From: Thiothrix sp.
Lineage (GTDB): Bacteria; Pseudomonadota; Gammaproteobacteria; Thiotrichales; Thiotrichaceae
Assembly (NCBI GenBank): GCA_008015155.1
Contig: SSFA01000024.1
Location: forward strand, 62,001-126,000
Reading direction: 5' to 3'
Length of the DNA: 64,000 nucleotides
The notes below the pieces were generated by a model that was not told the origin of the DNA, made no database searches, and saw nothing but the letters and a program-made list of their open reading frames with translations. Of this stretch, positions 1 to 8,598 are shown piece by piece (within the stretch, counting starts at the first letter, position 1; the number at the start of each line of letters is the position of its first letter). A program made the translations under genes and the position numbers.

Positions 1-441
1 TCTGAAAAAATCCAAGACAGTTGTTCCACCAAAAGAGAGTGATGCTGCTTCTGCATCACTCAAATTCTTTGGCTTTAGCAATACAGTTCCCTCTTCAGGC
101 ATGCATTTATACTGCGCATAACAACCCATCTTGATACCGCTAAATGCAAAAACGCGATCACCAACTTTGAATTTGCTAACAGTTTTACCTACAGCTTCGA
201 CTTCACCAGCTAGTTCTGATCCTAAAATAGGTTGCTTGGGTGCTGAGATACCTGTCACCAAACGCACAATGAGCCTAAAACCGGTCGGGACATCGAGACT
301 ACGCATTCTCCAATCCCCTGAGGTTACGGTCGTTGCATGAATTTTTATCAGTATCTCATTATCTTTAGGAGTGGGTTTTTCTACCTCCTTCAGTTGAAGT
401 ACCTCAGGTGCACCATAACGCTCATAAACAATAGCTTTCAT
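1..441 (-). CDS. Zinc-independent quinone oxidoreductase / alcohol dehydrogenase-like protein (3' part cut by window edge)
   Basis: The gene reads leftwards off the window; the first 147 codons are present. The translation begins MKAIVYERYGAPEVLQLKEV and continues with the GroES-like fold typical of the medium-chain dehydrogenase/quinone reductase family, including GSELAGEVEAVGKTV and KVGDRVFAF. These proteins reduce quinones or enones with NAD(P)H. The cofactor-binding Rossmann half lies outside the window. An AGGAG sequence about nine bases upstream of the ATG supports the start. It follows the LysR gene on the same strand after a 92-base gap, so the two could be co-transcribed. The family is clear; the substrate is not. 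Confidence 0.85.
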   Translation of the reverse strand, partial: MKAIVYERYGAPEVLQLKEVEKPTPKDNEILIKIHATTVTSGDWRMRSLDVPTGFRLIVRLVTGISAPKQPILGSELAGEVEAVGKTVSKFKVGDRVFAFSGIKMGCYAQYKCMPEEGTVLLKPKNLSDAEAASLSFGGTTVLDFFR

Positions 442-533
442 AATTTACGCTCCTCGTTTCCTCGCTTGATAGTTGTGGACTCTGTCACCACCTGTTGAGC
501 AGCACAGATTGGATCTACTTCAAGAGTAGGTGC

Positions 534-1478
534 TCAGTGGCTGACCTGCCATTGTTTCAAACGCGGCTGCACTAAACCGCTCAGCCAAGTCATAAACACC
601 TGCACGCGCTGCGGCAAATGGCGTCGGTTTGGATACAATAAGTGCACGGGCATGGGTGCAGGTCGATATTCGGCTAAGACTTCGATGAGCTGTCTCTCAG
701 CGAGCAGGTCTTGCACACCCACGGCGGGAATTTGGATTAGCCCCAACCCAGCTAAACAAGCACTCACATAAGCTGATGAATTATTCACCGTTATCGCGCC
801 CGTCATGGCTAGCCTTTGCAAGCTATGATCGCGAGGGTCTTGATATTCAAAGCCTCCCGAACGCTCACCCAACACCGACACATAATGTACCAAGCGATGT
901 TGCGCTAACTCGGCTAAATTTTGGGGTTGACCAAAGCGCGCAAGATAGCTCGGACTTGCGCAATTAATCATTTGATATTCGCCCAAATAGCGTGCAATTA
1001 AGCTCGAATCGCTTAGCTCACCGGCTCGCAACACGCAATCAAAACCTTCGCGTACAATGTCCACCAGCCGATCTGTGCTGCTGAGTTCCAATTCTAGTTC
1101 GGGATGCGCTTGCAGAAATGTGGGCAACTGCGGAATTACCAAGTCCCGCGCCACCGCTAAGGGCATATCCACCCGCAAACGCCCGCGTAAGGCGCTAGGT
1201 TCTTGGCGAAACAAGCCTTGTAAATCGTCCATATCTGCCAATAAATCTTTGCTGCGCTCATAAAAGACTTGTCCGTCTTGAGTGAGTTGCACTTTGCGCG
1301 TGGTGCGGTGGAATAAGCGTGTGCCTAATAATTCCTCTAGTTGTTGTATGGATAATGAGACACTGGCTTTGGGAACACCTAAACTCATCGCAGCTGCCGT
1401 GAAACCGCCTAATTCCGCAACTTGCATAAACACTTTCATGGCTTCGAGCTGATTCATGTTGAAGGCTTCATTGTTCAT
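534..1478 (-). CDS. LysR-family transcriptional regulator
   Basis: This 314-residue protein has the N-terminal LysR winged helix-turn-helix (about residues 8-67, with VPKASVSLSIQQLEELLGTR) and a C-terminal effector-binding domain. It most resembles the large subgroup that controls a neighbouring dehydrogenase or reductase gene. The start could instead be the internal Met at residue 8 (MNQLEAMKVFMQVAE), which matches the usual family N-terminus better. It is divergent from the short-chain dehydrogenase at 1567, with 88 bases between them, so regulation of that gene and itself is likely. The quinone reductase gene downstream on the same strand may also be a target. The effector is unknown. Confidence 0.92.
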   Translation of the reverse strand: MNNEAFNMNQLEAMKVFMQVAELGGFTAAAMSLGVPKASVSLSIQQLEELLGTRLFHRTTRKVQLTQDGQVFYERSKDLLADMDDLQGLFRQEPSALRGRLRVDMPLAVARDLVIPQLPTFLQAHPELELELSSTDRLVDIVREGFDCVLRAGELSDSSLIARYLGEYQMINCASPSYLARFGQPQNLAELAQHRLVHYVSVLGERSGGFEYQDPRDHSLQRLAMTGAITVNNSSAYVSACLAGLGLIQIPAVGVQDLLAERQLIEVLAEYRPAPMPVHLLYPNRRHLPQRVQVFMTWLSGLVQPRLKQWQVSH

Positions 1479-1566
1479 ATAATGTGAACAGTATAATCAG
1501 AATTAGCCGGTTTATGTGCTTTTAAATTAGCAATACACTGCACCCATTGATTGATCATTAAGAGAG

Positions 1567-2328
1567 ATGTCCATGAACAAGATTGCATTAGTGACCGGCA
1601 GCAGCCGTGGTTTAGGCAAAAATACCGTGCTCCATTTGGCACGCAAAGGCGTGGATAGCATCGTTACTTATCGCAGCCAAAAAGCTGAAGCAGACGAGGT
1701 AGTCAAAGAAATTCAGCAATTAGGCGCGAAAGCAGTCGCCTTGCAATTGGATACTGGCAAAAGCGACACCTTTGCTGATTTCGCCGCGCAACTCAAAACC
1801 GTGTTAAACGAGAATTGGCAAACGGATCACTTTGATTATTTAGTGAATAATGCAGGCATGGGTATTCATGCTTCGATTGCCAGCACCACCGAAGCGCAGT
1901 TTGATGAACTCATGAATGTGCATTTCAAAGGGGTATTTTTCCTTACCCAAACTTTGTTACCCATGCTGAATAATGGTGGACGGATTATTAATTTATCCTC
2001 TGGCTTAGCGCGCTTCAGCTCCCCCGGTTATGCTGCCTATGCTTCCATGAAAGGTGCGATTGAAGTGTTTAGCCGCTACTTGGCGCAAGAACTCGGCAGC
2101 CGCCAAATCACCGTGAATGTGGTCGCCCCCGGTGCGATTGAAACTGATTTCGGCGGTGGCCTGATCCGCGACAATGCGGAGATCAATCAGCGTGTAGCTG
2201 CTATGACTGCTTTAGGTCGTGTTGGCGTACCAGATGATATTGGCGCAATGATCGCAAGCTTATTATCCGATGATAATCGCTGGATTAATGCGCAGCGGAT
2301 TGAGGTTTCGGGCGGAACTTTGATTTAA
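1567..2328 (+). CDS. Short-chain dehydrogenase/reductase (SDR)
   Basis: This 253-residue classical SDR carries the Rossmann motif TGSSRGLGKNT near the N-terminus, the structural NNAGMG motif, the catalytic YAAYASMKG stretch (Tyr and Lys of the YxxxK motif), a Ser about 13 residues before it (NLSSGLARFSS), and the usual C-terminal SGGTLI. It would reduce a carbonyl or oxidise an alcohol with NAD(P)(H) in the cytoplasm. The substrate cannot be read from sequence. The divergent LysR gene is its probable regulator. A GAGAG ribosome-binding sequence precedes the start, and a hairpin follows the stop. Confidence 0.93.
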   Translation: MSMNKIALVTGSSRGLGKNTVLHLARKGVDSIVTYRSQKAEADEVVKEIQQLGAKAVALQLDTGKSDTFADFAAQLKTVLNENWQTDHFDYLVNNAGMGIHASIASTTEAQFDELMNVHFKGVFFLTQTLLPMLNNGGRIINLSSGLARFSSPGYAAYASMKGAIEVFSRYLAQELGSRQITVNVVAPGAIETDFGGGLIRDNAEINQRVAAMTALGRVGVPDDIGAMIASLLSDDNRWINAQRIEVSGGTLI

Positions 2329-2339
2329 CTAGTCTACAG

Positions 2340-2364
2340 TGGGGTATAGGATTCCTCTACCCCA
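2340..2364 (+). terminator. Hairpin after the SDR gene
   Basis: TGGGGTA (2340-2346) pairs with TACCCCA (2358-2364) around an 11-base loop, 11 bases after the SDR stop codon. Only a short T run (TTTGCT) follows, so it is a weak or partly Rho-dependent terminator. Confidence 0.5.
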
Positions 2365-2538
2365 TTTGCTAGTTCGAACAATAATTTGCAGCGAACTTTT
2401 TAGGGATACGGTTGCTTTGCAAAACTTGGAAGCGTCTTCATTAATAAAATCTTTAGCCTACTGTGAACCTTGTCAGTTTGGAAAAGCCTAAACTAGCATC
2501 TATTCAGTACTAGCCTGTTTAAGGCGAAGGAAATAAAA

Positions 2539-2874
2539 ATGTCTAAAGGTTTAATGACTGCGCTGTTTACGACGTTAATCGTTTGGTCTAATTCGGCACC
2601 GGCTATTGTTGCACCCCTATCACCCGCGCAGCGTGCCTGCAGTGAAATTATTAGTAAAAAAGTGCAAGCCCGTTATGGCGACGATGCATCCTTAGGTTAT
2701 TTCAAGGATCGTACTGAGGTCGCTAAAGCGCCATTATTAAATGTACTGGGCCAAGCCGTGATTCTCAAAGCGAGCCAATCTATTCCTATTACCTTTAAAT
2801 GCGTTTACAACGAAGACACTTTGCAAATTGTAAGTGCTGTCTATGCTAAGAAGCCAAAAGCTAACAAACCATAA
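2539..2874 (+). CDS. Small secreted protein of unknown function
   Basis: This 111-residue protein begins with a likely Sec signal peptide (hydrophobic LMTALFTTLIVW then SAPAIVA), so it is probably periplasmic. The mature part has two cysteines (RACSEI and FKCVYN) that could form a disulfide, and ends in a basic KKPKANKP tail. A GGCGAAGGAAA ribosome-binding region precedes the ATG. I do not recognise the family. It sits alone, convergent with the bufferin operon, and no functional link is visible. Confidence 0.7.
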   Translation: MSKGLMTALFTTLIVWSNSAPAIVAPLSPAQRACSEIISKKVQARYGDDASLGYFKDRTEVAKAPLLNVLGQAVILKASQSIPITFKCVYNEDTLQIVSAVYAKKPKANKP

Positions 2875-2944
2875 ATTGATGGTCTGCCGATTAGTAAAGG
2901 CGTCGCCTTAAAATTCGCTATACCTAAGTTTGCTCAGCACAGTT

Positions 2945-3742
2945 TTAAGAATTCCTAGTGGGCTTTGTCTCATCTGGAGTCGTTGTAAAGCTGTAAATCC
3001 AATTTTCTTGCATAGCCACACTGAATAACCAAGGTAATTGATCCGCAAATTGCTCAGCTAAATCGGCCATCGTAGCTTGGTTTTGAACAGCATTTAAAAA
3101 CGCCCAATCGTCTGGGCTTAAGGTTGTCTGATGTAGACGGCGTTGCTCACGAAAGATTAGCACTTGTTGCGCTTCTTCTAGGTCGATCTCATCAAATTGC
3201 GGCTTATCCGGATACTCATCTTGATGGGCTAACCAAATGGAGTGAATCGGGCTGTGGGCGCTTAGTAGCTGGGCTGAAGCAGGTAATTGAAAGCGTAGTT
3301 CAGCTTGCTGCTCTGCACTTAAAGTTTCTAGCTGAGTGAAGTCACTAGCGACTTGATTGACGGTATGCCAAGCAGCATGTCTTGCCCATTCAAGCTTAGC
3401 CACTTCCACAATCCACAACATCTCTTGGAGTGCGGGGTGTGCGCTTAAATAAGCGGCAAAGTCTGCACCATAATCAGCTAAAAAGGGGCGAGTTGGCGGC
3501 ATTTGGTCAATAAAACTATGCGCAGTACGCCCAAAAAATTCTGTTCCTACCAGTTCAAGGCAGACTGGATACAGCGATTCTAGGTAATCAAGCAGAATGC
3601 CATGCGCACTATTGCGATAAATCCCTACCCGCTGTTCGCTACTGAGACTACCTTGGGCTTTAACGAATTTAGCAGCTTCTGCTAATTGATCCCGTTGGAA
3701 CAGCGCAGCAATCAAGCTGTGCTGTAGTTCAAGCAAAGGCAT
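2945..3742 (-). CDS. bufC: Bufferin maturation partner, DUF2063 family (BufC/HvfC-like)
   Basis: This 265-residue protein has the N-terminal DUF2063 putative DNA-binding-like fold (residues about 5-95: LQHSLIAALF, QRVGIYRNSAHGILLDYLESLYP) followed by a helical C-terminal region. In the MbnC/HvfC/BufC families it partners a DUF692 oxidase and helps present the precursor peptide. The ORF overlaps the DUF692 gene by 14 bases, which indicates translational coupling. The last gene of the operon, it likely binds the leader of the precursor encoded at 4639-4899. Assignment rests on domain recognition plus the conserved gene order precursor, DUF692, DUF2063. Confidence 0.88.
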   Translation of the reverse strand: MPLLELQHSLIAALFQRDQLAEAAKFVKAQGSLSSEQRVGIYRNSAHGILLDYLESLYPVCLELVGTEFFGRTAHSFIDQMPPTRPFLADYGADFAAYLSAHPALQEMLWIVEVAKLEWARHAAWHTVNQVASDFTQLETLSAEQQAELRFQLPASAQLLSAHSPIHSIWLAHQDEYPDKPQFDEIDLEEAQQVLIFREQRRLHQTTLSPDDWAFLNAVQNQATMADLAEQFADQLPWLFSVAMQENWIYSFTTTPDETKPTRNS

Positions 3743-4553
3743 GAATATGTGCCTCCGTTGCTTTGTGTGCTTCTGCTAATAGCTCTTCTAAGCTTGGAAT
3801 ATTATTATCCCATTCAATTAAGGTGGGCAGAGCGCCGAAGCGTTGTAGTGCTAACTTGTATAAACCCCACACAGGATCGCTCACTGGTTGTCCATGTGTA
3901 TCCAACAGATGGGTGCCCTTATCCTCATAACCGGCTAGATGAAATTGTTGTACGCGCTCAATAGGAATAGAGTCGAGGTACTTACAGGGGTCGAAATCGT
4001 GATTAAAAGCACTGACATAGATATTGTTTACATCTAGTAGCAGCTTGCAATCTGCTTCTTCAGCCACAGCGCTTAAAAACTCCCATTCGCTTAGATAGGA
4101 CTCTTGATACTGCAAATAACTAGAGACATTCTCGATGACTAAGCGCCGTTCTAAGCGATCTTGTGCTTCCCGAATGCGTTGCACAACATGCTTAATGGTT
4201 TCTTCGGTATAGGGCAAGGGCAATAAATCATGCGATACCCAACCATGCGCCGCAGTCCAACACAAATGATCAGAAATCCAGGCAGGCCTCACTTGATCGG
4301 CTAAGGACTTTAAGCGCTGAAAGTATTCATCGTTAAAAGGCTCAGTCGCACCTAATGACATGCCGACACCATGCAAAGTCACAGGATAGTACTCAGCCAC
4401 TTCGATAGCATAATCCTGTTGAACGCTACCAGGTGTTAGATAATTATCAGAAAGAATTTCTAGCCAAGGAATCGGTGGCTTGTCAGCAAGAATTTGGTCA
4501 ATATGCTGAAAGCGTAAACCAATGCCACAACCAAGAATGGGGTTAGGAGTCAT
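3729..4553 (-). CDS. bufB: Multinuclear non-heme iron oxidase, DUF692 family (BufB/HvfB-like)
   Basis: This 274-residue TIM-barrel protein of the DUF692 family contains the expected metal-ligand segments: LHGVGMSLG, ISDHLCW, IENVSSYLQY, LLLDVNNIYVSAFNH, QFHLAGYED, LLDTHG and LIEWDNNIPS. Family members (MbnB, TglH, HvfB, BufB) are iron-dependent oxidases that modify cysteines of ribosomal peptides; the HvfB/BufB group makes thiooxazole or oxazole-type products. The neighbouring DUF2282 precursor is the obvious substrate. It is separated from the precursor gene by 85 bases that contain a terminator-like hairpin, and overlaps bufC. The length is normal and all signature motifs are present, so it should be active. 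Confidence 0.92.
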   Translation of the reverse strand: MTPNPILGCGIGLRFQHIDQILADKPPIPWLEILSDNYLTPGSVQQDYAIEVAEYYPVTLHGVGMSLGATEPFNDEYFQRLKSLADQVRPAWISDHLCWTAAHGWVSHDLLPLPYTEETIKHVVQRIREAQDRLERRLVIENVSSYLQYQESYLSEWEFLSAVAEEADCKLLLDVNNIYVSAFNHDFDPCKYLDSIPIERVQQFHLAGYEDKGTHLLDTHGQPVSDPVWGLYKLALQRFGALPTLIEWDNNIPSLEELLAEAHKATEAHIHAFA

Positions 4554-4588
4554 AGCAGCTTGGGCAAATTAAAAAAGGAAGTATGCAG

Positions 4589-4624
4589 AAAAAAAGCGAG
4601 ATAAGCACCGATTACTTATCTCGC
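4589..4624 (-). terminator. Intrinsic terminator/attenuator between bufA and bufB
   Basis: On the minus strand GCGAGATAAG pairs perfectly with CTTATCTCGC (10 bp, plus-strand arms 4596-4605 and 4615-4624) around a nine-base loop, followed by seven T (4595-4589). It lies downstream of the precursor stop and upstream of bufB within the same operon. Partial termination here would make much more precursor mRNA than enzyme mRNA. Confidence 0.85.
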
Positions 4625-4638
4625 AACATGGAGAAATA

Positions 4639-4899
4639 TTATTCTTTTACGACTGTACCACCGGTGATTTTCTCGCAAGTGCCTTTCGGTAAGGTGATCC
4701 ATTCAGCAGGATCATTGTCTTTTGCTGCTTTGCCCGCACAACTATGTCCATTCGCGCCACAATCATTCATACCGGCTTTAACAATGCCTGCACATTTTTC
4801 AGTTTCGACTTTCTTGTCTTCTGCATTCGCAACGCTTAAAGCAGCACTTAAGCCAATCGCCATTAAAGTAGCAGTGATAATTTGTTTGTTTTGCATCAT
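4639..4899 (-). CDS. bufA: Bufferin precursor peptide, DUF2282 family (BufA/HvfA-like)
   Basis: This 86-residue protein has a cleavable N-terminal signal (hydrophobic TATLMAIGLSAALSVANA, cut after ANA) that also serves as leader, unusual among RiPP precursors. The core carries four cysteines in the DUF2282 pattern: EKCAG, MNDCG, HSCAG and GTCEK, with the conserved DNDPAEW segment. In known bufferins the two middle cysteines are converted to thiooxazoles and the outer pair forms a disulfide; the product is periplasmic and binds copper. An AGAGGAT ribosome-binding site precedes the ATG. No DoxX-type bufD is adjacent. Copper response is expected from the family but no operator was recognised here. 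Confidence 0.92.
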   Translation of the reverse strand: MMQNKQIITATLMAIGLSAALSVANAEDKKVETEKCAGIVKAGMNDCGANGHSCAGKAAKDNDPAEWITLPKGTCEKITGGTVVKE

Positions 4900-5071
4900 G
4901 TGTATCCTCTTAATGTCTCATGTAGTGTCGAAAAAATAAGTTTATATTGATTGAATAGTTCGGGCTATGAGTACTGATAGCATTACTGTATACGCAGGGT
5001 ATTCAAGATTGGATGCAACAGAATTCGACTTTTTTACTGCTTAGCAATCATTAGATTTTTAAGTAGCCAGT

Positions 5072-5788
5072 TTAAGCGCTGTGCCAAACCACATCAGTGG
5101 TTAACATATAGCCAATTCCGTAAACAGTTTTAATGATACGTGGGTTTTTCGGGTCTGCTTCTAATTTCTTACGAATGCGTGACATACGAACATCAATACA
5201 GCGGTCAAAAGCTGTATCACGTTCTTGCATCAATTGATCACGTGAAAGAATCTGCCCCGGGGCGCGTAGCAAAGCCATTAATAAGCCTGCTTCGGCAGCA
5301 CTTAAAATTTCACAGCGACCATTTTCATGAGAGAGTCTCAAAGTGCTGACATAAAAAGTCCAATGATCAAAGCGGGCTTGTTGAGCTTGCGGGCTTTCAT
5401 TCAAAACCGCAGCCATTTTATCCAAGCGTCGTAGAATGCTATTAGTGCGGGCAACGAGCTCGCGTGGATCGAAGGGCTTGCTAATGTAATCGTCTGCACC
5501 TAGTTCTAGGCCTAAAACCTTATCAGTGAGGCTATCGCGCCCAGATAGAATAATAATCCCCATGCTATTGTTATGCATCAACTGTTTGACCAGCATCAGG
5601 CCATCCATATCGGGTAAGCCAAGATCAATAATGCAAATATCGGGTTGCTGCTTTTTTAATGCATAGAGCGCTTGCCCACCTGTACGAAAGGTTTGGGGTT
5701 GATGCCCATAGCGGGCTAGCTCATTAGCGACGAGCTTACAAATATCGGCTTCATCATCAATCACATAAATCAGCTTGCCAGCTTTCAT
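5072..5788 (-). CDS. OmpR/PhoB-type response regulator
   Basis: The protein has an N-terminal receiver domain with the acidic pocket VIDDEAD, phospho-acceptor Asp in IIDLGLPDMDG, the Thr/Ser position in IILSGRD and the conserved KPFDPREL lysine. A C-terminal winged-helix trans-activation domain follows (RCIDVRMSRIRKKLEADP, then IIKTVYGIGYML). I start it at the Met preceded by GGAGGAG (5788), giving 238 residues, rather than the upstream Met at 5824. The start overlaps the 3' end of the hybrid kinase gene by 32 bases, so the two form a coupled two-component pair. Target genes are not evident. Confidence 0.92.
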   Translation of the reverse strand: MKAGKLIYVIDDEADICKLVANELARYGHQPQTFRTGGQALYALKKQQPDICIIDLGLPDMDGLMLVKQLMHNNSMGIIILSGRDSLTDKVLGLELGADDYISKPFDPRELVARTNSILRRLDKMAAVLNESPQAQQARFDHWTFYVSTLRLSHENGRCEILSAAEAGLLMALLRAPGQILSRDQLMQERDTAFDRCIDVRMSRIRKKLEADPKNPRIIKTVYGIGYMLTTDVVWHSA

Positions 5789-8243
5789 GGGCTGCTCCTC
5801 CTTTAGCGGCACGCCAGAGCGCAAGGGCTAAAGCTTCTTGATCGAAAGGCTTGCGCAATAAGGGGAAGTCTAAGCTCTGTGGGTCTTCAGGGTCAATTTC
5901 CGGAGAGTAGCCGCTAATGAGTAAAATTAAGCTATTAGGTTTAAGCTCATATAATTGTTTGGCAATATATTCACCATCTAAATTTCCAGACAGCATTAAA
6001 TCAGATATTAAGCCATCTAAATTCGGGATCGTTTGCAGCAGGGTTATAGCCTCTTCAGCATCGGCAGCTTCTAATACATGAATGCCCATATCCGTAAGCT
6101 GGCTACGAATCACTGCTCGCACATCTTCATTATCATCGACAATTAGCAGTAGTTTGCCTGCTAATAATCGCTTGATTTCGTCTACATCAAGCGGCGAGCT
6201 GATAGAGCTATGAGCAGTGGCCTCACTCAGAATCCTAGGAATGAGTAAGGTAATTTCTGAGCCTTGAGGGCTGGTTTGAATCTGAATATAGCCTTGTGAC
6301 TGTTTGACGAAACCATACACCATACTTAAGCCTAAACCAGAATTAGTAGTTCCACTTTTGGTGGTGTAAAACGGTTCATAAGCACGTTGGTAGGCATCTT
6401 CACTAAAGCCAGAGCCGGTATCGCTAATAGTAATCGCCACATAATTGCCAAGTTTTACGGGCTCATCAAAGCCATCCAATGGCTCAGTCAGGCTCAAGGT
6501 TTGGGTTTTGAAAATAATTTTGCCGCCTTGAGGCATGGCATCACGGGCATTGAGTGCTAAATTGACGAGTGCATTCTCAAGTAAACTCGCGTCCACGCGA
6601 ATCGAGGTATTTGCAGAATCGCGCTCATAGGCTAGGTGTATTGAATCTGGCAAAGAGCCACGTAATAAGTCAACCGTTTCATTAATTCTTTGCTCAACTG
6701 CTAAGGTTTCGGTACGCAAAGACTGCCGACGTGCAAAGGAGAGTAGGCGATGTGTAATCTCAGCGCCACGTCTAGAGGCACGAATAGCTGGGCTGAGCAA
6801 TTCATCTAAGCCTTGTGCTCCTAAATACCGATCCCTTGCTAGAAGCAAGTTACCTAAAATAATCGATAGTAAATTATTAAAATCATGTGCCAAGCCACCC
6901 GCTAATTGTCCAACAGCACTCATACGTTGGGCGCGTGCATTGGTTGCTAATAATTCTTCAGTCCGTTGTTTAACTTGGGTGTCGAGGCTATCGATATTGT
7001 CTTTTAAAAGTCCGACCATACCATCAAAGCTTTCGGCTAATACGCCTACTTCATCACTGCTTTGAATCCCACTTTTAGCCAATAAATCGCCTGAACTCAC
7101 TCGACGTGCGGTCTGTGCCAGTTGTTCTAAAGGTTGTGTAATGCGATTGACAAAGAAATAAGCTAAGCCTAAGGCTGCCAATAGCGTCATAATCGCTACC
7201 GTTAAAATACGAGTACTCAGCGTTTCTGAGCTGCTCCTAAGTTCATCTAAATACACTGATGAGCAAATATACCAATCAAAACCTTGTAAGTGCCTTACGA
7301 GAGAAAGTTTTTCATAGATATAGTTGCCCGGATCATTCGGCTTATCCCACAAATAATGTAGTTCACTACCCGTATCAGCGACTCGCTTTAATTCATCTCC
7401 AATTTTATTTTGACTAAGAGGGTTAAGTAGCTCGGCAACTTCTGTCTTATAAGCATTGGCATTGGGATGAATCAGAACCTGATCGTGAGCATCGAAAATA
7501 AACAAATAGCCTGTTTTGGCCACTTTAATTTCAGCAAGTGCTTTGCGTAGTTCATTGATTGCAGCGTCTTTACGCTGCTGAATGTCTTTTTCTAAATCAT
7601 CTAAAAATACGCCAGCGCCCATCACTAAACCCCATTCAGGGTAGTTCTTCACATAGGAGTATTTATCTAAAGCTTGAGTACTATCAGAGGATGACCACTG
7701 GTATTCATAAAAGCCTTCACCATCGCGAATCGCATCTTTAACTAATCTTGGCACAATCGGATTCCCCGTATCATCGACTGTGTTCTGCATATTTTGCCCG
7801 TGAAAGCGTGGGTCAGGATGTGAAAGCATCTTATTGTGATAATCCGCAATCCAAATGTAGTTGTGATTGCCATAGTTGAAATGGCGAATAGTTTCATAGG
7901 CTTGCTGTAGCAACTCTTCACGCTGCTCAGGATGTTGCTTCACTTGGGTATGGATGCCAGCTAGATAAGACTCTGTAATTGATACAGCAACTTTGAGCTG
8001 TTGTTGATAGGCCTTGAGGGTTTGGGCGCGATAGTCTTCGACATTCGTATACATACGGCTAGCCAGCTCAAACACATTATTTAAAACAGTGCGGCTAGCA
8101 TTATGTTCAATTTCAAAAACCGTTTGCTTAATCAGTGGAACTGAAAACCAATAAATAAACACAAAAGTGGCTAGCAAAATACTCAATAGCAGTAAAAAAA
8201 ATTGCCTTGATAAGCGTGAGTTTAAAGATTTAAGCCGATACAT
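5757..8243 (-). CDS. Hybrid sensor histidine kinase with Cache-type sensor domain
   Basis: Order of domains: N-terminal membrane helix (LLLLSILLATFVFIYW), a large periplasmic sensor of about 310 residues with two Cache-like repeats (YIWIADYHNKMLSHPDPRFH and YLFIFDAHDQVLIHPN), a second membrane helix, HAMP, a HisKA phosphorylation site (GGLAHDFNNLLS), an HATPase with GLGLSMVYGF, and a C-terminal receiver with LIVDDNEDV and ISDLMLSG. It would sense a small extracellular molecule and pass phosphate to the adjacent regulator. The His box type (HDFNN) is typical of hybrid kinases. I start at the internal Met (828 residues), since the upstream Met at 8273 lacks a ribosome-binding site. The neighbouring transporter remnants hint at its former ligand class. 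Confidence 0.9.
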   Translation of the reverse strand: MYRLKSLNSRLSRQFFLLLLSILLATFVFIYWFSVPLIKQTVFEIEHNASRTVLNNVFELASRMYTNVEDYRAQTLKAYQQQLKVAVSITESYLAGIHTQVKQHPEQREELLQQAYETIRHFNYGNHNYIWIADYHNKMLSHPDPRFHGQNMQNTVDDTGNPIVPRLVKDAIRDGEGFYEYQWSSSDSTQALDKYSYVKNYPEWGLVMGAGVFLDDLEKDIQQRKDAAINELRKALAEIKVAKTGYLFIFDAHDQVLIHPNANAYKTEVAELLNPLSQNKIGDELKRVADTGSELHYLWDKPNDPGNYIYEKLSLVRHLQGFDWYICSSVYLDELRSSSETLSTRILTVAIMTLLAALGLAYFFVNRITQPLEQLAQTARRVSSGDLLAKSGIQSSDEVGVLAESFDGMVGLLKDNIDSLDTQVKQRTEELLATNARAQRMSAVGQLAGGLAHDFNNLLSIILGNLLLARDRYLGAQGLDELLSPAIRASRRGAEITHRLLSFARRQSLRTETLAVEQRINETVDLLRGSLPDSIHLAYERDSANTSIRVDASLLENALVNLALNARDAMPQGGKIIFKTQTLSLTEPLDGFDEPVKLGNYVAITISDTGSGFSEDAYQRAYEPFYTTKSGTTNSGLGLSMVYGFVKQSQGYIQIQTSPQGSEITLLIPRILSEATAHSSISSPLDVDEIKRLLAGKLLLIVDDNEDVRAVIRSQLTDMGIHVLEAADAEEAITLLQTIPNLDGLISDLMLSGNLDGEYIAKQLYELKPNSLILLISGYSPEIDPEDPQSLDFPLLRKPFDQEALALALWRAAKGGAAHESWQADLCD

Positions 8244-8434
8244 GCCCAAGTGCTGCCTCAGTAAGCCGGACATCTAACAGTACAAGTAACAATACAGAGT
8301 CGACTAGTATTAAACCTCAGAAAATCAGCTTTTTGAGGTATTTTTTGTGCGCAACAATTCGTTACATTCCTGCAATAATGTTGCAAACATATCCTCGCAT
8401 AATCGACTTGCAGGTGATTGAAGGAATCAAAAGC

Positions 8435-8577
8435 GTGAGTGAGCAAGTTATTCTGGAAGCCAACGGCCTGACCATAGGTTTTAAGGGTTGCCCCGCTGTC
8501 GATCGTGTGAGTTTAAAGATTCAGCGCGATCATCTTCATGCTTTGATTAGCTCTAATGGTGGTGGCAAAACTACTGA
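8435..8577 (+). pseudogene. livG: livG remnant: 5' end of a branched-chain amino-acid ABC ATPase
   Basis: From a GTG at 8435 the translation runs LEANGLTIGFKGCPAVDRVS and then LHALISSNGGGKTTEN. This aligns by eye with LivG-type ATPases (GGLxAVDxVSL, GPNGAGKTT) with a damaged Walker A (SNGGGKTT). Similarity stops right after the Walker A, so about 80% of the gene is deleted. The next readable homology belongs to livH. An AAGGAAT sequence sits just upstream of the GTG. This is a non-functional relic. Confidence 0.8.
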
Positions 8578-8598
8578 GAACGCACTTTTACTTCAAGC

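Noticed and set aside
2896..2912. AAGGC/GCCTT mini-hairpin as terminator of bufC
   Set aside because: The stem is only five base pairs with a three-base loop and there is no T run on the bufC strand.
4583..4939. 118-codon plus-strand reading frame over bufA
   Set aside because: It is the opposite strand of the well-supported bufA gene and its terminator; the protein has no family features.
8333..8434. Start of the livG-like frame at 8333
   Set aside because: The codons before the GTG at 8435 show no similarity to LivG and no ribosome-binding site.
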